A stretch of DNA of 64,000 bases from Siphlonurus alternatus (lineage: Eukaryota; Arthropoda; Insecta; Ephemeroptera; Siphlonuridae). The stretch spans positions 46,931,784-46,995,783 of the forward strand of contig OX463779.1 of NCBI GenBank assembly GCA_949825025.1. Direction: 5' to 3'. Shown here piece after piece: positions 1 to 14,712 of this stretch. Position 1 is the stretch's first letter. The number at the start of each line of letters is the position of its first letter. A program made the position numbers and the translations under genes. A model generated the notes under the pieces. The model was not told the DNA's origin. It saw nothing but the letters and a program-made list of their open reading frames with translations, and searched no databases.

Positions 1-689
1 GTTCCGCGAGTCCCTCCCTCCCTCCCACCGACTGCATGCTGCTGATTTCATGGTGGCTTGAGACCGTGAAATATTCGCTAAAATCCATTGTTAAAATTAA
101 CAATAAGAACGTTATGTTGTGCAAATATACATTAGTGTTTGTAACGCATGTTTTTGCATCTAATAATAGCACTAAAAACATGTCGATTTTGTATTTGCAT
201 TTTTATATTTTCCTTGTGTTTATATTTGCGTTTTAAAATATGATTTTTTATTTTATTTTTTTTTAATGTTTCAAAATTCAAAGTAATTCCTTGTTTGAAC
301 AGTATATACGTCGTTTTGATACAAAATATAATTATTGCAGCATATTTTAGGAAGCGGATATGTATGAGTTCATTTATTTTTTGCATCAAAATTATCTGTA
401 AACCAGACTCACTTCATTAAAAATAGCGTAATGAAAAGGAAGTATATAGATAAATAGAAATTTAATGCAACAAATTTCCTTGTTTGGCTAAAAATATTGT
501 GAAATATTGAATACCAGTTTCAAAATGTATAGCAACACACAGCTGGCTTAGAAATTATAATTTCTTTTAAATTATTTTTGCAGATGCATGTTATGACATT
601 TACATTGAGAAAAAAAAACTGTATAATACGAATTTAATATTTGCAATGATGGTGGAAAAAGTTCTGTTCCTCATTCAGTTGAAGCATCT

Positions 690-960
690 AATCTGCATGG
701 CATTTTTTTTAGTTGTGGGGCCAGGATGGGGAGGACCGTGCGTTTTTAAGTCCGCATTTGTGGACCAAACTATCCATTTTTTTTTTTTACAAGTTACACT
801 CCTATGAGACGTAGCTTGGAGCTTGAGGCGGTGTAATGCCATGGGTATATGAATAAGGGAGGGAAAGGATGGTGGGCCATGGCCTGTTACGCGTCCCAGC
901 ATTCGCTGTGAGGTGAGACTAAGGGTACCGTGAAAAACCTCAGTCAGAACGGACACTTCT
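690..960 (-). mobile_element. SINE fragment related to the body of the 5S-SINE
   Basis: The stretch shares with the SINE at 22250-22636, in the same order, GGCCATGGCCT, a CCCGACATT/CCCAGCATT block and AACCTCAG[CT]CAG[AG]A[CT]GGAC. No 5S head is visible here, so it is a truncated copy or a family with the same central body. Confidence 0.5.
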
Positions 961-1212
961 ACTTTTTACTAACGGACCAAAATAAAGCCAAAGCCTAAGG
1001 AACCAACGCACAAGTGGTATCTTAATATTACATTTTTACGTCATTTTAGTTGTTTGCTATCTCAGCAAGCACATATTTATATAATTTTTTAGTTTACACA
1101 GATCGAGTAATTATATTGTAGAGCAAATTTTGTGTACCGCTGGGCTAAAATGAATTATAAAGTAATTCTTTATAAAATGGAGAGAATTAATGTTGATACG
1201 AAAAACAAACAA

Positions 1213-1506
1213 ATAGAGACTTCAAGTTGGTGCGCCTCACGATGCTCATTTGTGTCATTAAGGTCTATCTTGCACTTGAAAATGAAGCAAAGTCTTTTTT
1301 TAACTTTTCTCGGTAATAAATGATGTAAAAAATCTAAATCTTGCATTATCCACTATATTTTTCAGTTTAGACTGAAGTTCCGTAAAGGAATTTTCCATAA
1401 AAAAATCTTATTATTAGTAAAAAAACGAATTCAATTTTTTTTTTTTACATTGGTTTAAATAGGACGGTGGGAACACTGAAAAATCAGCTGACTTGAAGCC
1501 TCTATT
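1213..1506. mobile_element. Family-1 MITE copy
   Basis: Starts ATAGAGACTTCAAGT and ends ACTTGAAGCCTCTATT; the interior (GAAGCAAAGT, CTTTTCT, AATCTAAATCTTGCATTATC, CCGTAAAGGAATTTTCC) matches the other copies in this window. Confidence 0.8.
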
Positions 1507-2310
1507 ATTTCATTAATTGAAGTAAACGCAGTATGTGGCAATGAAGTCGTCTGTTAGATCCACCCCTTGAGATGATGGACCAGAGACAAGAAGGGTGACC
1601 AGTTATTTGAGGGGACAAGAGAGACATTCGTGTGTCACATGGGAAATGCACGCCCTTGTCAATGTAAAACCCGCTGTGGTATTACAAGTTCACATAAACC
1701 GAGAAATCAAAATGTCATGCATGTAAATTGATGTGTCAGAATTTTAGAAATAACACAGGAAATGGTGACATTGAAAATGTTTCAAAATTAGATTTTATAA
1801 TGTGGTTAATATTGAGGCAATCAGTATAGCGGATAAGCTTTAGCCATCATTATTAATATTAAAAATGTGAATTTCCACAATGTTTCCAGGATATTATAAA
1901 AACCTCAAACTTTTGTTGTTGCATAATTATGATGTTGCAACTTAAACTTGATTTGGAAATTTGGAAATTGAATATTGTGGTTATATAATAATTCAATCCA
2001 AATACTCTCTCTAACTCCATGCAGTCTCCATCTCTCTCTATATAGTAAAATTTTAATTAAAAAAGATCAAACATAATTTTAATGATATATAAAATACGAG
2101 ACACTCGTTATACTTTAAGCTTAATTCTCATCATGCATGCACTTAATATAATATTGATCAGAATCTCACAGAACTTAGATGATGTTAAGCAATTACTTTA
2201 CATCTTTAATTAATGTATGTTCTTAGTAATTTTAGCGAGCAATTTAATTACGTATTTCTAAGAAGTGTCATTTTATACTATACTTTTTTCATTTTAATAA
2301 ATTTTTTTAC

Positions 2311-2312
<2 letters not shown>

Positions 2313-2392
<80 letters not shown>
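2313..2392. repeat. (TA)n microsatellite
   Basis: About 80 bases of uninterrupted TA; it creates a spurious Tyr-Ile ORF. Confidence 0.95.
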
Positions 2393-2400
<8 letters not shown>

Positions 2401-2746
2401 GATTCATTACATTTTATATACGCATACTACATTTTATATACAATTCATTATAACCAGACGTTGATATTTATGTATAATATATGACGATAATTTCTTCATG
2501 ATTATACTATCGATTTTAAAAGTATATATGATGGTAAATCTCATATATATAACACTAAGTATATTTGTTAATGGTAAATCTAGTATATATATAACAGATA
2601 TTATCACCCAATTGCATCATACATGCATGAGGCATATAACTTTATCCCATGCATGGTTAAGTTTGCTGTTTTTTTTATTTTTTATTATTGCAATAATCTA
2701 AATCAATAAAATTACGCCTGGCTTAAAGTTAGACCAGAGCTGAACC

Positions 2747-2787
2747 TCTATTGTATAGGGGGTGACTATACTCCCTACAATAGAGGA
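2747..2787. repeat. Short hairpin
   Basis: CCTCTATTGTATAGGG and CCCTACAATAGAGG pair with a short loop; flanking AGTTAGACC occurs on both sides in the same orientation. Confidence 0.6.
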
Positions 2788-5640
2788 TTAGCCTTGAGTT
2801 AGACCTCATCTCTATATGCAATCGATGGTATATATTTTTGATGGTGACATTATTTTGAAGTAGAAAGTGCATGGAACAGCAAGTCATGAATATGCATTGA
2901 CATAACTTGAGTATTAAATACCCGCCCCACGATGCAACGGCTTGAGGCCATGCAGTATAATAGTCACGCGTCGTCGCACGCTGTATCCATGGGAGAGAGA
3001 TGCAACAATAAGGAGACGCTCTGTTGCATCCGTGCATGCAGCACTCCGGCCATTGTTGTGGGAAACTGCAGCTCTCTCAGTGGTAATTATATATCCACAG
3101 TTCTGCGAAACACGTCCCAGAATATAATTGACGTAAAGTCATCATAATATGGTGGCGGTAAAGTTCAAATATAAATGATTTTTACTATTGATATTATAAT
3201 TATTAAAATTATTCTTGAATTGATTTATAAATAAATTGTTTTAAAAATGTTTTAAGAAAACTATGAAATTAATTAAATACACAGCAGCTTTGACGTTATT
3301 GATTAATAGCAAAATCTGATTTATTTATTATTTTACATTAGTCATCATTTAAGTATGGCTTTGTGCACAATAATAATTGGTTTATATCAAACTGAATGAT
3401 GTTTACAAGTTTTATAAAAATTCTTACAGCATGCCACGTCATAAATATATTGAATTAAGTTTATTCACATTATACATTTGGATCATTTGACACCCGCATT
3501 TGATAAAATTAAATTACAACATTATTTAATATAAAAAATTACTGAAAATTATATATAATTTATGACATTATGTAATATTTTGGCTGATGCAGTATAAATA
3601 TTCCACGTGTACAAAAAGTTACAGCCTGCATGATGTCGAGTGGGCGCGGCTATTTATTCGCTGGCGGGCGGCAGCAGGCGAAGTTTCGTGGCTGATGCAG
3701 CTACGTCGCCGCCGCCGCTGCACGCATGCACGTTGCATTTTTTATGCTGCAGTCTCGGCGGCGAGTGCACAGCGTTGCCGCGATAGAGGCGCGCCCCTCC
3801 AACATCGCCGCTATCGCAGCCGACGTCGTCGCGCGCAAACACAGCCAGGAAATAATATCAGTATCATACTACCAACTTTTGCTTATATTGTATATTATAT
3901 CCTTTATCTATATACAATACATTGTCAAATTACGTGTTCAAAATAAATAACATATACTTATATATATTATTTATAATTTGGAGTACAGAACCTAGTTGAA
4001 AAATTACGTCTTCAACTCATCCTTTATACATGTCTATAAACCTAATCTTTTTACCTTTAAAATTTAAAATACATCTTATTTCCTCTTCGCTCAAAGTGAG
4101 AATAAAATGAAGACAATATTTTTAACATTTTATGCTCAAAAAGAAGGAAAAATACTTAATATCGTATTTTTTTTCTCTAAAATGGTACAAAATAAGAGGA
4201 AATTAGACGAGAGAATAGCTTAATAGCGAAGAAAAGATGACACATTTATTTCAAGACGGGAAGTATTGTTTTTAAAGTATATTTATAATTTATGAAAATT
4301 CAAAGTTTCATTATTTTATTTATTTTTAAATATTTTAAAATTCAATATTTAACATTGAATTGAAATTCGATCCATGCGCTCTTTAATGGCATTTTCAGAA
4401 CTCCGCATGCATATTTATATACACAGACTTTCATTGGGACACATTCTATTTCTAGATTTGTTTGCGAGCAACTCCACCACTCGCTTCTATAATAAAACCA
4501 CTGCTTTAGAAAAATAATTTACTAGAGTTAAAAATTTAGTTATAAAATAAATTAGCATTAAACAAGTAATTAAATAATGTGTGTTAATAAAAAGTGAAAA
4601 CACAGCGATGCGAAAAGTTAATTACTTAGGACTTTTTACCATGATTAAGATACTTGATTTTACCATTCAGATTGCGTGGGAGCAACATGTATTATAATAA
4701 TAATATATCATGTATGCATTGCATGTACCTATCAACGTACATTACTGTGGCATTGCACGCAAACACATACTCTTTATATATACTGCAGCAAAACAAGCAC
4801 TTAGCAAGTTCTGGCATCTAAAGCTTGCTCATTCCTTTATACTTTATATATCAGATCACGCATAAGCGAGAAATTACGATGACTAGAAAGACACAATAGC
4901 AAGTCTACAATCATGAGGGCGTGGTCCAGATGGATGCAACAGATCTCCTCTCCGCCTCCGCAACAATCTGTCCCTTGTACGTCATTGTCATTGGAGAAAT
5001 TCAGTCCATGATGCTAACAACAGAGAAGGAAATTTAAATGTACAACAATGTAGATTGAATCCGAGTGTCGTTTTTCTGTCTTAAATAAAATTATAATATA
5101 TATGTATAAATAGCATTATTATAATTACATTTACTGGCAATGAACGTGTTATATATAAAGTGGACGATTACTGCAAATGAATCAGAATTCATAATTGTAA
5201 TTCATATATAATTAAATCATAATTTAATGTATTTTTGTTTACATATGTACGTCTTTTAAATTTTTTTTTATATATATACATAGGACAACTGCCAATTTTT
5301 ATTATAATATTAGGATTTTTTTTTCCAAAATTTTATTTAATACTATAATAATAATTAAATAAAATATTATTATAATCCGTTTTCCTTTTATTAATTATAA
5401 AAAAAGGCATTGTAGCTTGGAAATTTGCTTGTCAGTTGTAAAATTTTCCTCCCCTAAGCTCTCCACCCCTCGAACCTTAATAACGTGAGGCTCGTGGTTA
5501 ATATTCAAATTTTGGCAGCGGCCATCTTGCTGGTCTAGCTGCAGCTGTGGTGGAGGAGGTTCAAGGGCATCGGGCACATTACATTAGCATCTTGGACGTC
5601 TCTCGTTGGTCCTCCCACCCTCCCTCGTCGCCGTTGCATA

Positions 5641-6030
5641 ACAACAAAGGAAAGTGCATTTTTTTTTGTAATTTAACAAAAATCGTTGTATTTTAACAAA
5701 GGAAAACACTGGAAATTATGCATTTTTTTGTATACATATTACAGATATTACATATATATTAATAAGGGAATTCACTGAAAATTATGCATTTCTTGTAAAT
5801 GCATACTAATAAAGTAAAATTCTGGGAATGCATTTTTTGAAATAGGTTGCCCATTAACAAAGGAAAACATTGGAAATTATGCATTTCTTATAGTAAAGAA
5901 AACATTGGAAATTAATATGCATTTTTTTGTAATTCCTCCGCAATAATCGTTGCATACTAATAAAGGAAAACACTGAAAATTATGCATTTCTTGTAAATGT
6001 ATAATAATAAAGTAAAATTCTGAGAATACA
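5641..6030. repeat. Irregular tandem repeat of an about 40-80-base unit
   Basis: The phrase AACAAAGGAAAACACTGGAA followed by ATTATGCATTT(C)TTGTA recurs at about 5695, 5762, 5856, 5893 and 5958, some copies with AATAAAGTAAAATTCTG. Copies diverge by point changes. Confidence 0.8.
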
Positions 6031-7777
6031 TTATTTTTTTTTAAATTTTATTTTAATTAAATTTGAAACTTTTGTATTTATATTTTTAATAAAAACTTAA
6101 AATATAAATAAATTTAATAATAATTATAATTTTAATTAAAAGTGTATATTTTTTTGTATAATGTATTAAAGTTCTTATTTACATTATAATACAGGGCTAT
6201 CTTATTTTACATGTGCAGCAGGCATAAGAAAAAGATAGCCATCATCTTAGAGCCCGCGAGCTGCAAGACAGAGAGAGCTGCTGCGGTCGCCGCGGTACAC
6301 AAGGCGGGCGTCTGCGGCCTCCTCGTTGTGTTAAAATGGCTTGATTGTGTATGACGTCATTTCCGGTAGTGCAATAACCAACCCTCATCCTGCATAATAG
6401 GAACAAGTACAACGAGGAGGGGAGGATGTTTGATAATTACCAAGTGCAAGGGTGACGCTATACTATAATATAAAATAGACAACCAACGTTCATCAAAAAA
6501 AGTCCTCATGCTATTTCATACTATTTTTTTTTTATTATATAACTTTTTATTGCGTAATATTTTAAACTGCATCCTATAGAAATACACGTGTATATGCATT
6601 TAATATTTGGCAACCATGGTTATATAATAGGAAAACTTGATATTGCAACACCGCTCTGATAATAATATATTTAAAAAAAAAAAAAGTTTAAAATATCCCC
6701 CTTTAGTTTCTTCGTATAGTTTTGTATGCAATATTTGCATCCCTATTAACCCTTCGTGTGATCTGCAGTACCTCCACAGCCGCCCTCCCGCCAAGACCAG
6801 CTCTCTGTCTGCACCCCCACATTCCAACCTTTTTTTTTCCGTCTTGGCAGACTTTTTTTTTTTACCCCTTGCTGAGAAGATGCATATGCATGCGGAGAAA
6901 ACCAAAGATTTTTCCAAGATAAAAATCTTGATCGCTACAAGCCTCTTTGTCGTTATACGTTCTTATAAAAACGTAACTTTGTTAAAATATATTTTTGACA
7001 TTGAAAATTCCCAAGGACTTTTGGATAGACATATCCCATACGCGGTACGTCCCTATATAGGATGCTCATAGATTTTACCTCAAAATGAGTAAATATTGTA
7101 ACATTTCTCAATTTTTTAGTAATGATAAAATAAATACCAAACTGTAGTCGTAGTATTGTTGATGTCAGGTAGAATTCATTAATTAATTAGCGAAGTAATT
7201 GTTGCTATGAAAGATAAATTCGAGTTAATATTTACTCATGCAAATTACAGTAATAAATATTATCTTATTTTGAGTATTATCTTATTCATTGAAGTAAAAC
7301 AAATAAGAGTATACTTATTTTGCATTTATTTGCTTACTTTTCCTCGTGTTTTTTTTATTTTTTTTTTTAATTTTTATAAGGAACAATAGTAGTCAATCAA
7401 GCTACTTATTCATACAAGAAAATCATCATGATAATCATAGCACTTATTTTTATTCATATGAAATTTATTATATATATATATATTTTTATAAAAAAAATTA
7501 ACTTTAATTTTTAAAGAAGAAGCGACGAAAATGACGTAATTTATTTGACCTTGTTGCATTGAGTTGCTACGTCGGCGGTGGTGGCCACGGGGATGAAAAG
7601 AAGACGATATAAAAAAAAAAAAAAAAAATCGTGTCTGAAACATTTTTCGCTTCAGAGCTCTTGGCTATAATAGAGGAGGGGAGTAGACTGCTAGACTGGC
7701 CGAGTCACCTTGATTTGTTCAACCCCTTCTTATATGTAGCTAGCCAGCCAACAAGCAAGCTTGTTTTGCAGCAGCCA

Positions 7778-7808
<31 letters not shown>

Positions 7809-10529
7809 CGTTTAAAACCCACCCACCCCTAGCAGCCTTTTTTTTTTTCTTCATAAAAAAATATAACATAAAAAAACTTCTAATATAAGAGATATAAAAT
7901 GTCAAAAAGTCTAGCCAAAGCTATATAGATAGAAAGGGACAAGTGATTCGCTAAGCAGGTGGCACTGCAGACGTAACATTTCCCACACTCGGTCAGATGT
8001 ACCTGCAAAGGAATGTCTCGTGGGGATGCGACGAGGACGCAAAACTGCGTGCAACAGGTCTCCAACTTCCTCCCCCTCGCTGTCTGGCCCTTACATTAGC
8101 AGCCAGACAGCATCCCTTGTTGCCACCGCCGCAGATATACAAAACGCATTATAAACCATTGTCAGAGGGATGTCTAGAGGAAAACATAAACAAACTAATC
8201 TAATAATAATGATTTTTCTTTGAGTGTATTATAAATTTAGCTTATTTTATTTTTCTTTTGTTTCTGTATTTTGGAAATGTTTGTAAAACTCTCTGTTTTT
8301 AAATTCATTCATGCATCAGACACAGTGCATAGAAATAAACAAATAATTTAATTTTACATATTATGTTTATTATATACATTAATATTTAAAGTTAAATTGT
8401 GTTTTTAATCAATTTAATTTCTCTGTATTTTCAGTGCATTTTCATATAACTATCATCAGTATCTTTAGATTTGCTATATCCTTCCTCTTCGGAAGTATGA
8501 AAGTTCGTCTTCTTGCTCCCAGTATATAAACATGAGGGTAAGAAATGTGTTGGACCAGTACTGGCTCAGTATTGGCACAAAATTGGTCCAACAGACTCAG
8601 CACTGGGCCAATTTTGGACCAACACAGCTGTGTTTATTGCATGGTATAGCTGTTAGTAAATATATTGAAACTTTATATTGATGCATGTAATTGATATTTC
8701 AATACTTTATTAGGAAAATTTATTTATAGGTCTGAAAATAAAGAATCAAATTTTCCTTACAATTTTTAACTCTCATCTAAATCTTAATTTATATTGAATC
8801 GATTTTACATTTTATATGATACGAAGAAAACTTTATAGTCTCTGAAAGAGATCTTACATTATAATAAATATACGAACAAGAAAACAGCATGAAGCGTACA
8901 CTTCTTTCTTATACTTCCAAAAGGAAAATAAAACAAATGAAAATAAAACTGAAGCTGCATGCATATGTCGGTTATATCACATGCACACGTGTTTCCTGGA
9001 CATATAGACGGGCATCTTGTGTGCATATAATATTTCCATGCTCTTTATTATACTGATTATATAATTATACACAAGTCTAGAGGGCGGAATCTAAGCATTT
9101 TGCCTTTTGTGTCTACGGGGACTTATTTGTTCTTCCTCAATCAAGATGTCCACCGATCTCGTGAAATCAGTGAAAATAACTCAAATAGAAGCCAATAAAA
9201 AATGTTTTTCTTTACCTTTTTTCGTTTTTTTTTTTTTTTTTTTTGCATTTTTAGTATTTTTACCGAATTTTAGAACATTAGAAATTGGTGCAAAGGCAAA
9301 GTTGTGCTGATTTTTTTTCAACAATTTTTTAATAGTTCCCGTGCTCCAAAAAAAAACTGAAAAATAATCAGAGTGGCATTATAACTTTCCATTGCACCAT
9401 GTATTTATGAATTTTCCTTTTTGCATTTTTTTTTTCAGTTATTTATTGTTACCTATATTATGCAGATATAATATTTTTATTTTGTCTCTTTTTCGCCTTT
9501 TTTCCACACAAAAAAAGCTGGCTTTTTTGGCCCTTTTTTCCCAAATTAATTTGCCTTTTTTCCGCCATCTATATATACATAACATACGTACAGTAAAGTG
9601 ACTGCCAATGCACGTGGGGGCGTGGAAGAATTGCATTCCTCGTTGATATGCAGATGATGCTGCAGCCGACATGCGGGCCGCACGTTTATTATGAACATCA
9701 GACATCATGTGGGCCACCGCCATGAGGGTATATGCAATCATTACCCCGCCTTAATTAGAACATTCAGCTAGTGCAACGGACAATTGCATCGCAAACAGGT
9801 TTAGTCGAAGTATTACTTTTTTAGTGCTTTTGCATTTTATCATTATGGAATTAGGTTACTTGTTTTTTTGTCAATAAAAATATTTCTATACGTAAAATTA
9901 TACTTACATAATGCTTTTATGTATTATGGAATGCAGTTTTATTTTTAAAAAAAAACCTGTTACTGCAGTTTATAGATTTATCTAATGGGATTTTGTAAAT
10001 GGGGTGAGGTTTTTTTTATGCTACATTGATTTCAAAGTGAAACAAGTTTAGTTTTTTAATGTATAAAACTTGTTTGCTATTCAAAATATGAAATTTATCA
10101 TCAAAATCTTTTAATTTCAAGTTTTGTTAACTGTAATGTTATTTTGTGCACAATTTCCCCCGCTAGGAGGTCAGCCTGAGAGATAGGCAACTTGGCTTGC
10201 ATTGAAGTATTGCGGGCAGACCTAGGAGTTCTCTCAAGTTTTTCCCCAAAAATAAAAAAGTGGTCCATTCTTCAAAAGCTGACACACAGAGAAGTGAGTA
10301 CACACAGTAGGTTGCATTTTAACAATTACTTGTGAACCCGTACTTGTCATGTAATATAAATAATTTCTATGAAATTAAATTTAATTCTTAATCATCTTAA
10401 AATGTAATCATATATATCATGTTTTTATTACGGAAAGAGAAATACTTGTGTCATAATATATAGCAATACACAAATTCTATTTTTATTTAATGTGTTTATT
10501 TTAATTACATATTTTCTTCTAATTTTAAT

Positions 10530-11370
10530 ATTTTAAAAATAATCAAGGTTGATTTGAGTGTATAAATATTTTTATCTGACTCGACTATATGCATCTACTG
10601 TACTGTGTTTTTTTAATACAATAAAAACCTTTTCCAACTGCAACTGGCAGTGACATTTAACCAGTTTGTAACGAAGGACATCACTGGCCGGATGACTCCC
10701 GAGCGTTTCCGATCATAATCAAGTTAAATGTGACGGCTAGTGTATATTTCATGTAGAGATGATATAATTTTGAATCCTATTTTTGGATTATGTGGAATTG
10801 AATAAAACCTTTTCTGAATCTTATAATATGGTTATATTTTAAAATATATTTTATAATGATTTATAAATAAGAGATTTTTTTTTTTAAATTTATTTTTATA
10901 AATAATTATATCCGCTTCAAGAGAGCTCCCCCTCACAAACTGATAATGTGATCATTACATTTTCAACCAGAATAAAATATTTGCAGTAAACATATAACAT
11001 GAATATTATATATATATTATATATATAATATATACTTTTATATATAACTATATTTATTTGTTTACTCGTTTCTCTTGTGGCTCTACATAATACATGATGA
11101 TTAATATATATCTACTTTATATTTTATTTAAAAAAATGTTATTGTGCATGCAGAGAATAATTTTATAGTTTGTATTTTAGTCATAAAACGGTATCTTAAA
11201 TTTATTTATCATGTTTTTTTTTATTTGCATTTTTATTTTCTAAATTTTTATATTTTAAAATAATCAAGGTTAATTTGAGTGTATAATAAATATTTTTATA
11301 TTTGAATCGACTATGAATGTATCTATTATAAAGTGTATTTTTTAATGCAATAAAACCTTTTTAAACTAAA
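10530..11370. repeat. Dispersed direct duplication (about 150-base units)
   Basis: 10530-10640 and 11245-11370 share AAATAATCAAGGTTGATTTG (second copy GTTAATTTG), AGTGTATAA, ATCGACTAT/CTCGACTAT and CAATAAAACCTTTT in the same order, about 710 bases apart. Confidence 0.75.
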
Positions 11371-14300
11371 AAGTGGAAAAAAAATAAATAAATAAATAAT
11401 AATAATATTTTACGGTGGATTTGGAAACGAATTCATATGTACTTAACTCCATATACTTTATGTATGATATAACATAATTTTTCTATTAAAAGACTCTTTT
11501 GAATTGGATAAGTTAGTAATTAGTATATATAATGTTGTAGATTAAAATATAGTATACTGTATACTATATATATTATATATATAATCAGAGAATATGTTTT
11601 GTATTCTCTGCTATACTATATAAAGAAAATTCTTATATATGAATAAATGTGGATTGAGTATTCATTCAAAACGATACTAGCTCTTAAGATTTGGTACATA
11701 ATTATATAAAATAATTATATTATAAATTTTAATAATATCAGAATAAAAATATAAATAAAACAAAATAAAATAAAAATTTAAATACAATATTATTAATATT
11801 ATTTTATTTATTATTTATTACAGTAAATCTAAAAGTCCGAAAGAATATGGTAAATTACTTAAACACATATTATAGACATTAATAAATCATTGCATTTAAA
11901 ATTACTCTACGCTTACTACCTTAAATCGGGGGCACTATGAAGTCTATATATGACCTTCTATTTTCATCTATAAGGAATAACTTCTACTATTTTATCCCTT
12001 ATCAGTTCAACTAAATAATATAGCTTTTAAAAAAAATGCATTATATTAAAGGCAAATCCACAAGGAGACAACGACATTGCGACGCGATTTTGACGCAAAA
12101 GCTGTGAATTCCAATACGGCGAGCGGCGAGCGAATTTGTCAGGTTAATTGCGGCAGCGAATATCGCGTTAAATTACGATGCTCTTTTTTTAATCACCAAA
12201 TATAACCGCCAACGGATAATGCAAGTGCAAGTACAGTAACTACAGTAAGTGCGTAATATTATTCATGATTTCGCATCGCATGATAAAGATTGCCATGTGA
12301 ATCCGCCTTTACATCGCTTGTTATTCAAACGCAGCAGGCTAGGAGATATTTACAGGCACATCTGCAAAAGTCATGCATGCACTAAAGTGGCTCATGCATT
12401 GCAGTTATCTCCCATCTGGATAAGCTGCTGCGAAGGGCGCGACTTGCATTTCTCCCGTCGTTATCTTGGGGTGATTGATCGTGCGGACCCAAACTTCAAA
12501 AGACGAGCGATAATGGCACTTTTTAAATTTAGCTACAACCTTCAAATGATAATGAGCCTTTGCAATACCTGCACATTTAAACATCTTATCATGCATTTTT
12601 TTTAAAGATAATAACACTCGCGAGGGAAAAACTAGCACAGTTTATTTATTGAATCATTTTTATTTAATTCAAATTGTTATCATTTTTATATATGGATCAT
12701 GTTCTATCACTATACGGGTATTTTACCATAAGTCATAAAATAATATGACGTCACGTGAATGTAGGCAAAACATTACAGAGGTATAGCAGATAAGTATAAT
12801 ATAAAGTTTTGATCTCGAAATTAATTTAATTCCTCTTGGCTATTCACATGCATCATTTTGGTGACAAGAAGAATCAAATGCTATTGAAGAATTTTTTTTG
12901 TCAAACTATTATTTAAAAAAAAAGAGATGTTGTGAGCTACGTTAACCCGCACAGCAGAGGATTTTAGGATTTTCTGCCTATATCCCGAAGATTCTTCGAT
13001 CGGCTTCGGGCATTTCCGTGCTATCCAAAACATAAATTAACATATATATATGATGCTCGGGATTCATTGTATTTTTTTAGAAGTTTTGTTTTAATATTAA
13101 TTTTAATTTGATGTAGTGACTTGAATCATTCTGTAAAAAAAGCATCTACTATGATGATCTTTTTTAAATTTGAATCTGAATTACAATATTCATGATTTTT
13201 CTTTATTATAATAATTTATTTATGTTAAAACAAGTTGCCCTCAATTCTCAATGTTTAAACTTACGTTATATAATTCAAATTTTGTTTAAACAGTAAAATA
13301 ATATTTTATGAGTCTCCTTACTTTGAAACAGTTGTTGAAAAATTGATCAATTGTAAAAATAAATTTCAAAGAATCAAATTTCCATTAATAATTCAAAACA
13401 TTTTATATCAAATAAAAAAAAAGTAATTTAAAAGTATTTTGCAGTACGTGACATGACAAAAGTAGAAAATGATATTTGCTATAGACAGTAACAGTAATCA
13501 TCATTATAATTTCATAGTATGTCCTTCGCGTATACATTTGGCTATGATTATTATTATACTGAAACGCATTGCGTGCTTTATTACTTTGCTTCGTCGTCGC
13601 GTTATTAAAAAATATTATATCTTGTTCGGTCAGACAGATATCGTTATGATATTACTGGCTTTTTGTGACATTTGCTGGACGTATGAATTATATAAAAAGT
13701 GTTTTGTCCGCTAAAACACGAACATTTTTATTTCGGTGTGGCTACGTAATCTGAGAATCTGGTTTGGTTGCCCAGGTGACGAGAAAACACGGCTAAAACA
13801 AATGACGATCACAAGTCGCGACTCAGCGTGCGCGGTTTGGACCTTCCAAGTTAGACATGCGAGCTAAGTGAACGCCTATAAATGATATTTTTTTTTTTCA
13901 CGTTTCAAAACGTTATATAATGGAAATAAAAAAATAATAATCTTTAAAACTATATTTATGAAATCTTGACTTCATCAGAAATATATATGATGAATTGTTT
14001 CTTTAAATAAAAATAACTTAAAAAAATGAGAGAAAGGGATTTTTAATATTTACAGTTATTAAATATAATAATTAAAATCTCAGCAGATTATTAAATTAAA
14101 TGCTAAATTATATTATAACAGAACTTGCCAAACATCTGTTGTTTCATTTACCGTTTCTGATTTTTTTTTTTATATCAAACAACCTTGTATATATATTTTT
14201 TTTTTCATCTAGTCATCTTAAAAATTGCATTCTAACTTGCCGTAAAAATTTCCCATTCTATTTTATCTCTATGTATTTTTTTTTTATAAGCGCATTAAAT

Positions 14301-14712
14301 TTTAGACTGCAGGTATATTATCAACCCTTCCCTGCCACCTTTCGCAACCCTTCATCATCAAACCTGACCGTCAACCCCTTCGTTACCGTTAGCTAAATGT
14401 GAAAAATCTGGCGGTGGTGGTTGTTTTAGCTGCAGGCTAAGAAAGCGGAGCCGAGATTGTGAAAAGATTGCTCGCTTTCTCACCCTTATTCTTTTCTGAC
14501 AACCCACCCCCTTATCGCAACTCTTTCTTTTTTATTGTTGCCGCGAGGCAGATCAAGCTCTCAAATTCATAGCTACCTGCAAGCCTTGCAGGCCTTAGTT
14601 CGCAACCCGCGAGCCTTTTGTTCGAATTATGTGCGAGAAAATTAATTGCAGGTAAAGTTAGTCAAACTAAAACAAATAGAAAGTAATTCAAGCTCATCTT
14701 TATATTATTATA

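Larger units (their letters stand above)
1..5340. other. Gene-poor AT-rich region
   Basis: Apart from the SINE fragment, the MITE at 1213, the TA microsatellite and the hairpin, I see no supported exon. A GC-rich patch at 3640-3845 (GTCGCCGCCGCCGCTGCACG and following) could be a promoter or untranslated exon; its open frames look like nothing known. Confidence 0.6.
5341..12000. other. Gene-poor AT-rich region
   Basis: Holds the tandem repeats and duplication listed separately. Small GC-rich patches at 6240-6340 and 7980-8150 have no recognisable protein. 8530-8640 has two loosely inverted phrases TTGGACCAGTACTGG and CCAATTTTGGACCAACA. Long A and T runs are frequent. Confidence 0.6.

Noticed and set aside
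2213..2464. Open frame of alternating Tyr-Ile
   Set aside because: Created by the TA microsatellite; no biological protein.
3587..3950. Arg-rich ORFs in the GC patch
   Set aside because: Overlapping frames on both strands are open because of GC richness; no motif, no splice frame, low complexity.
5641..6030. CRISPR array
   Set aside because: Units are irregular in length and sequence, without conserved repeats and unique spacers, and the DNA is eukaryotic.
12249..12638. Overlapping ORFs of 118 (+) and 77 (-) residues
   Set aside because: No recognisable motif, no matching splice sites and ordinary AT-rich flanks; chance openness is more likely.
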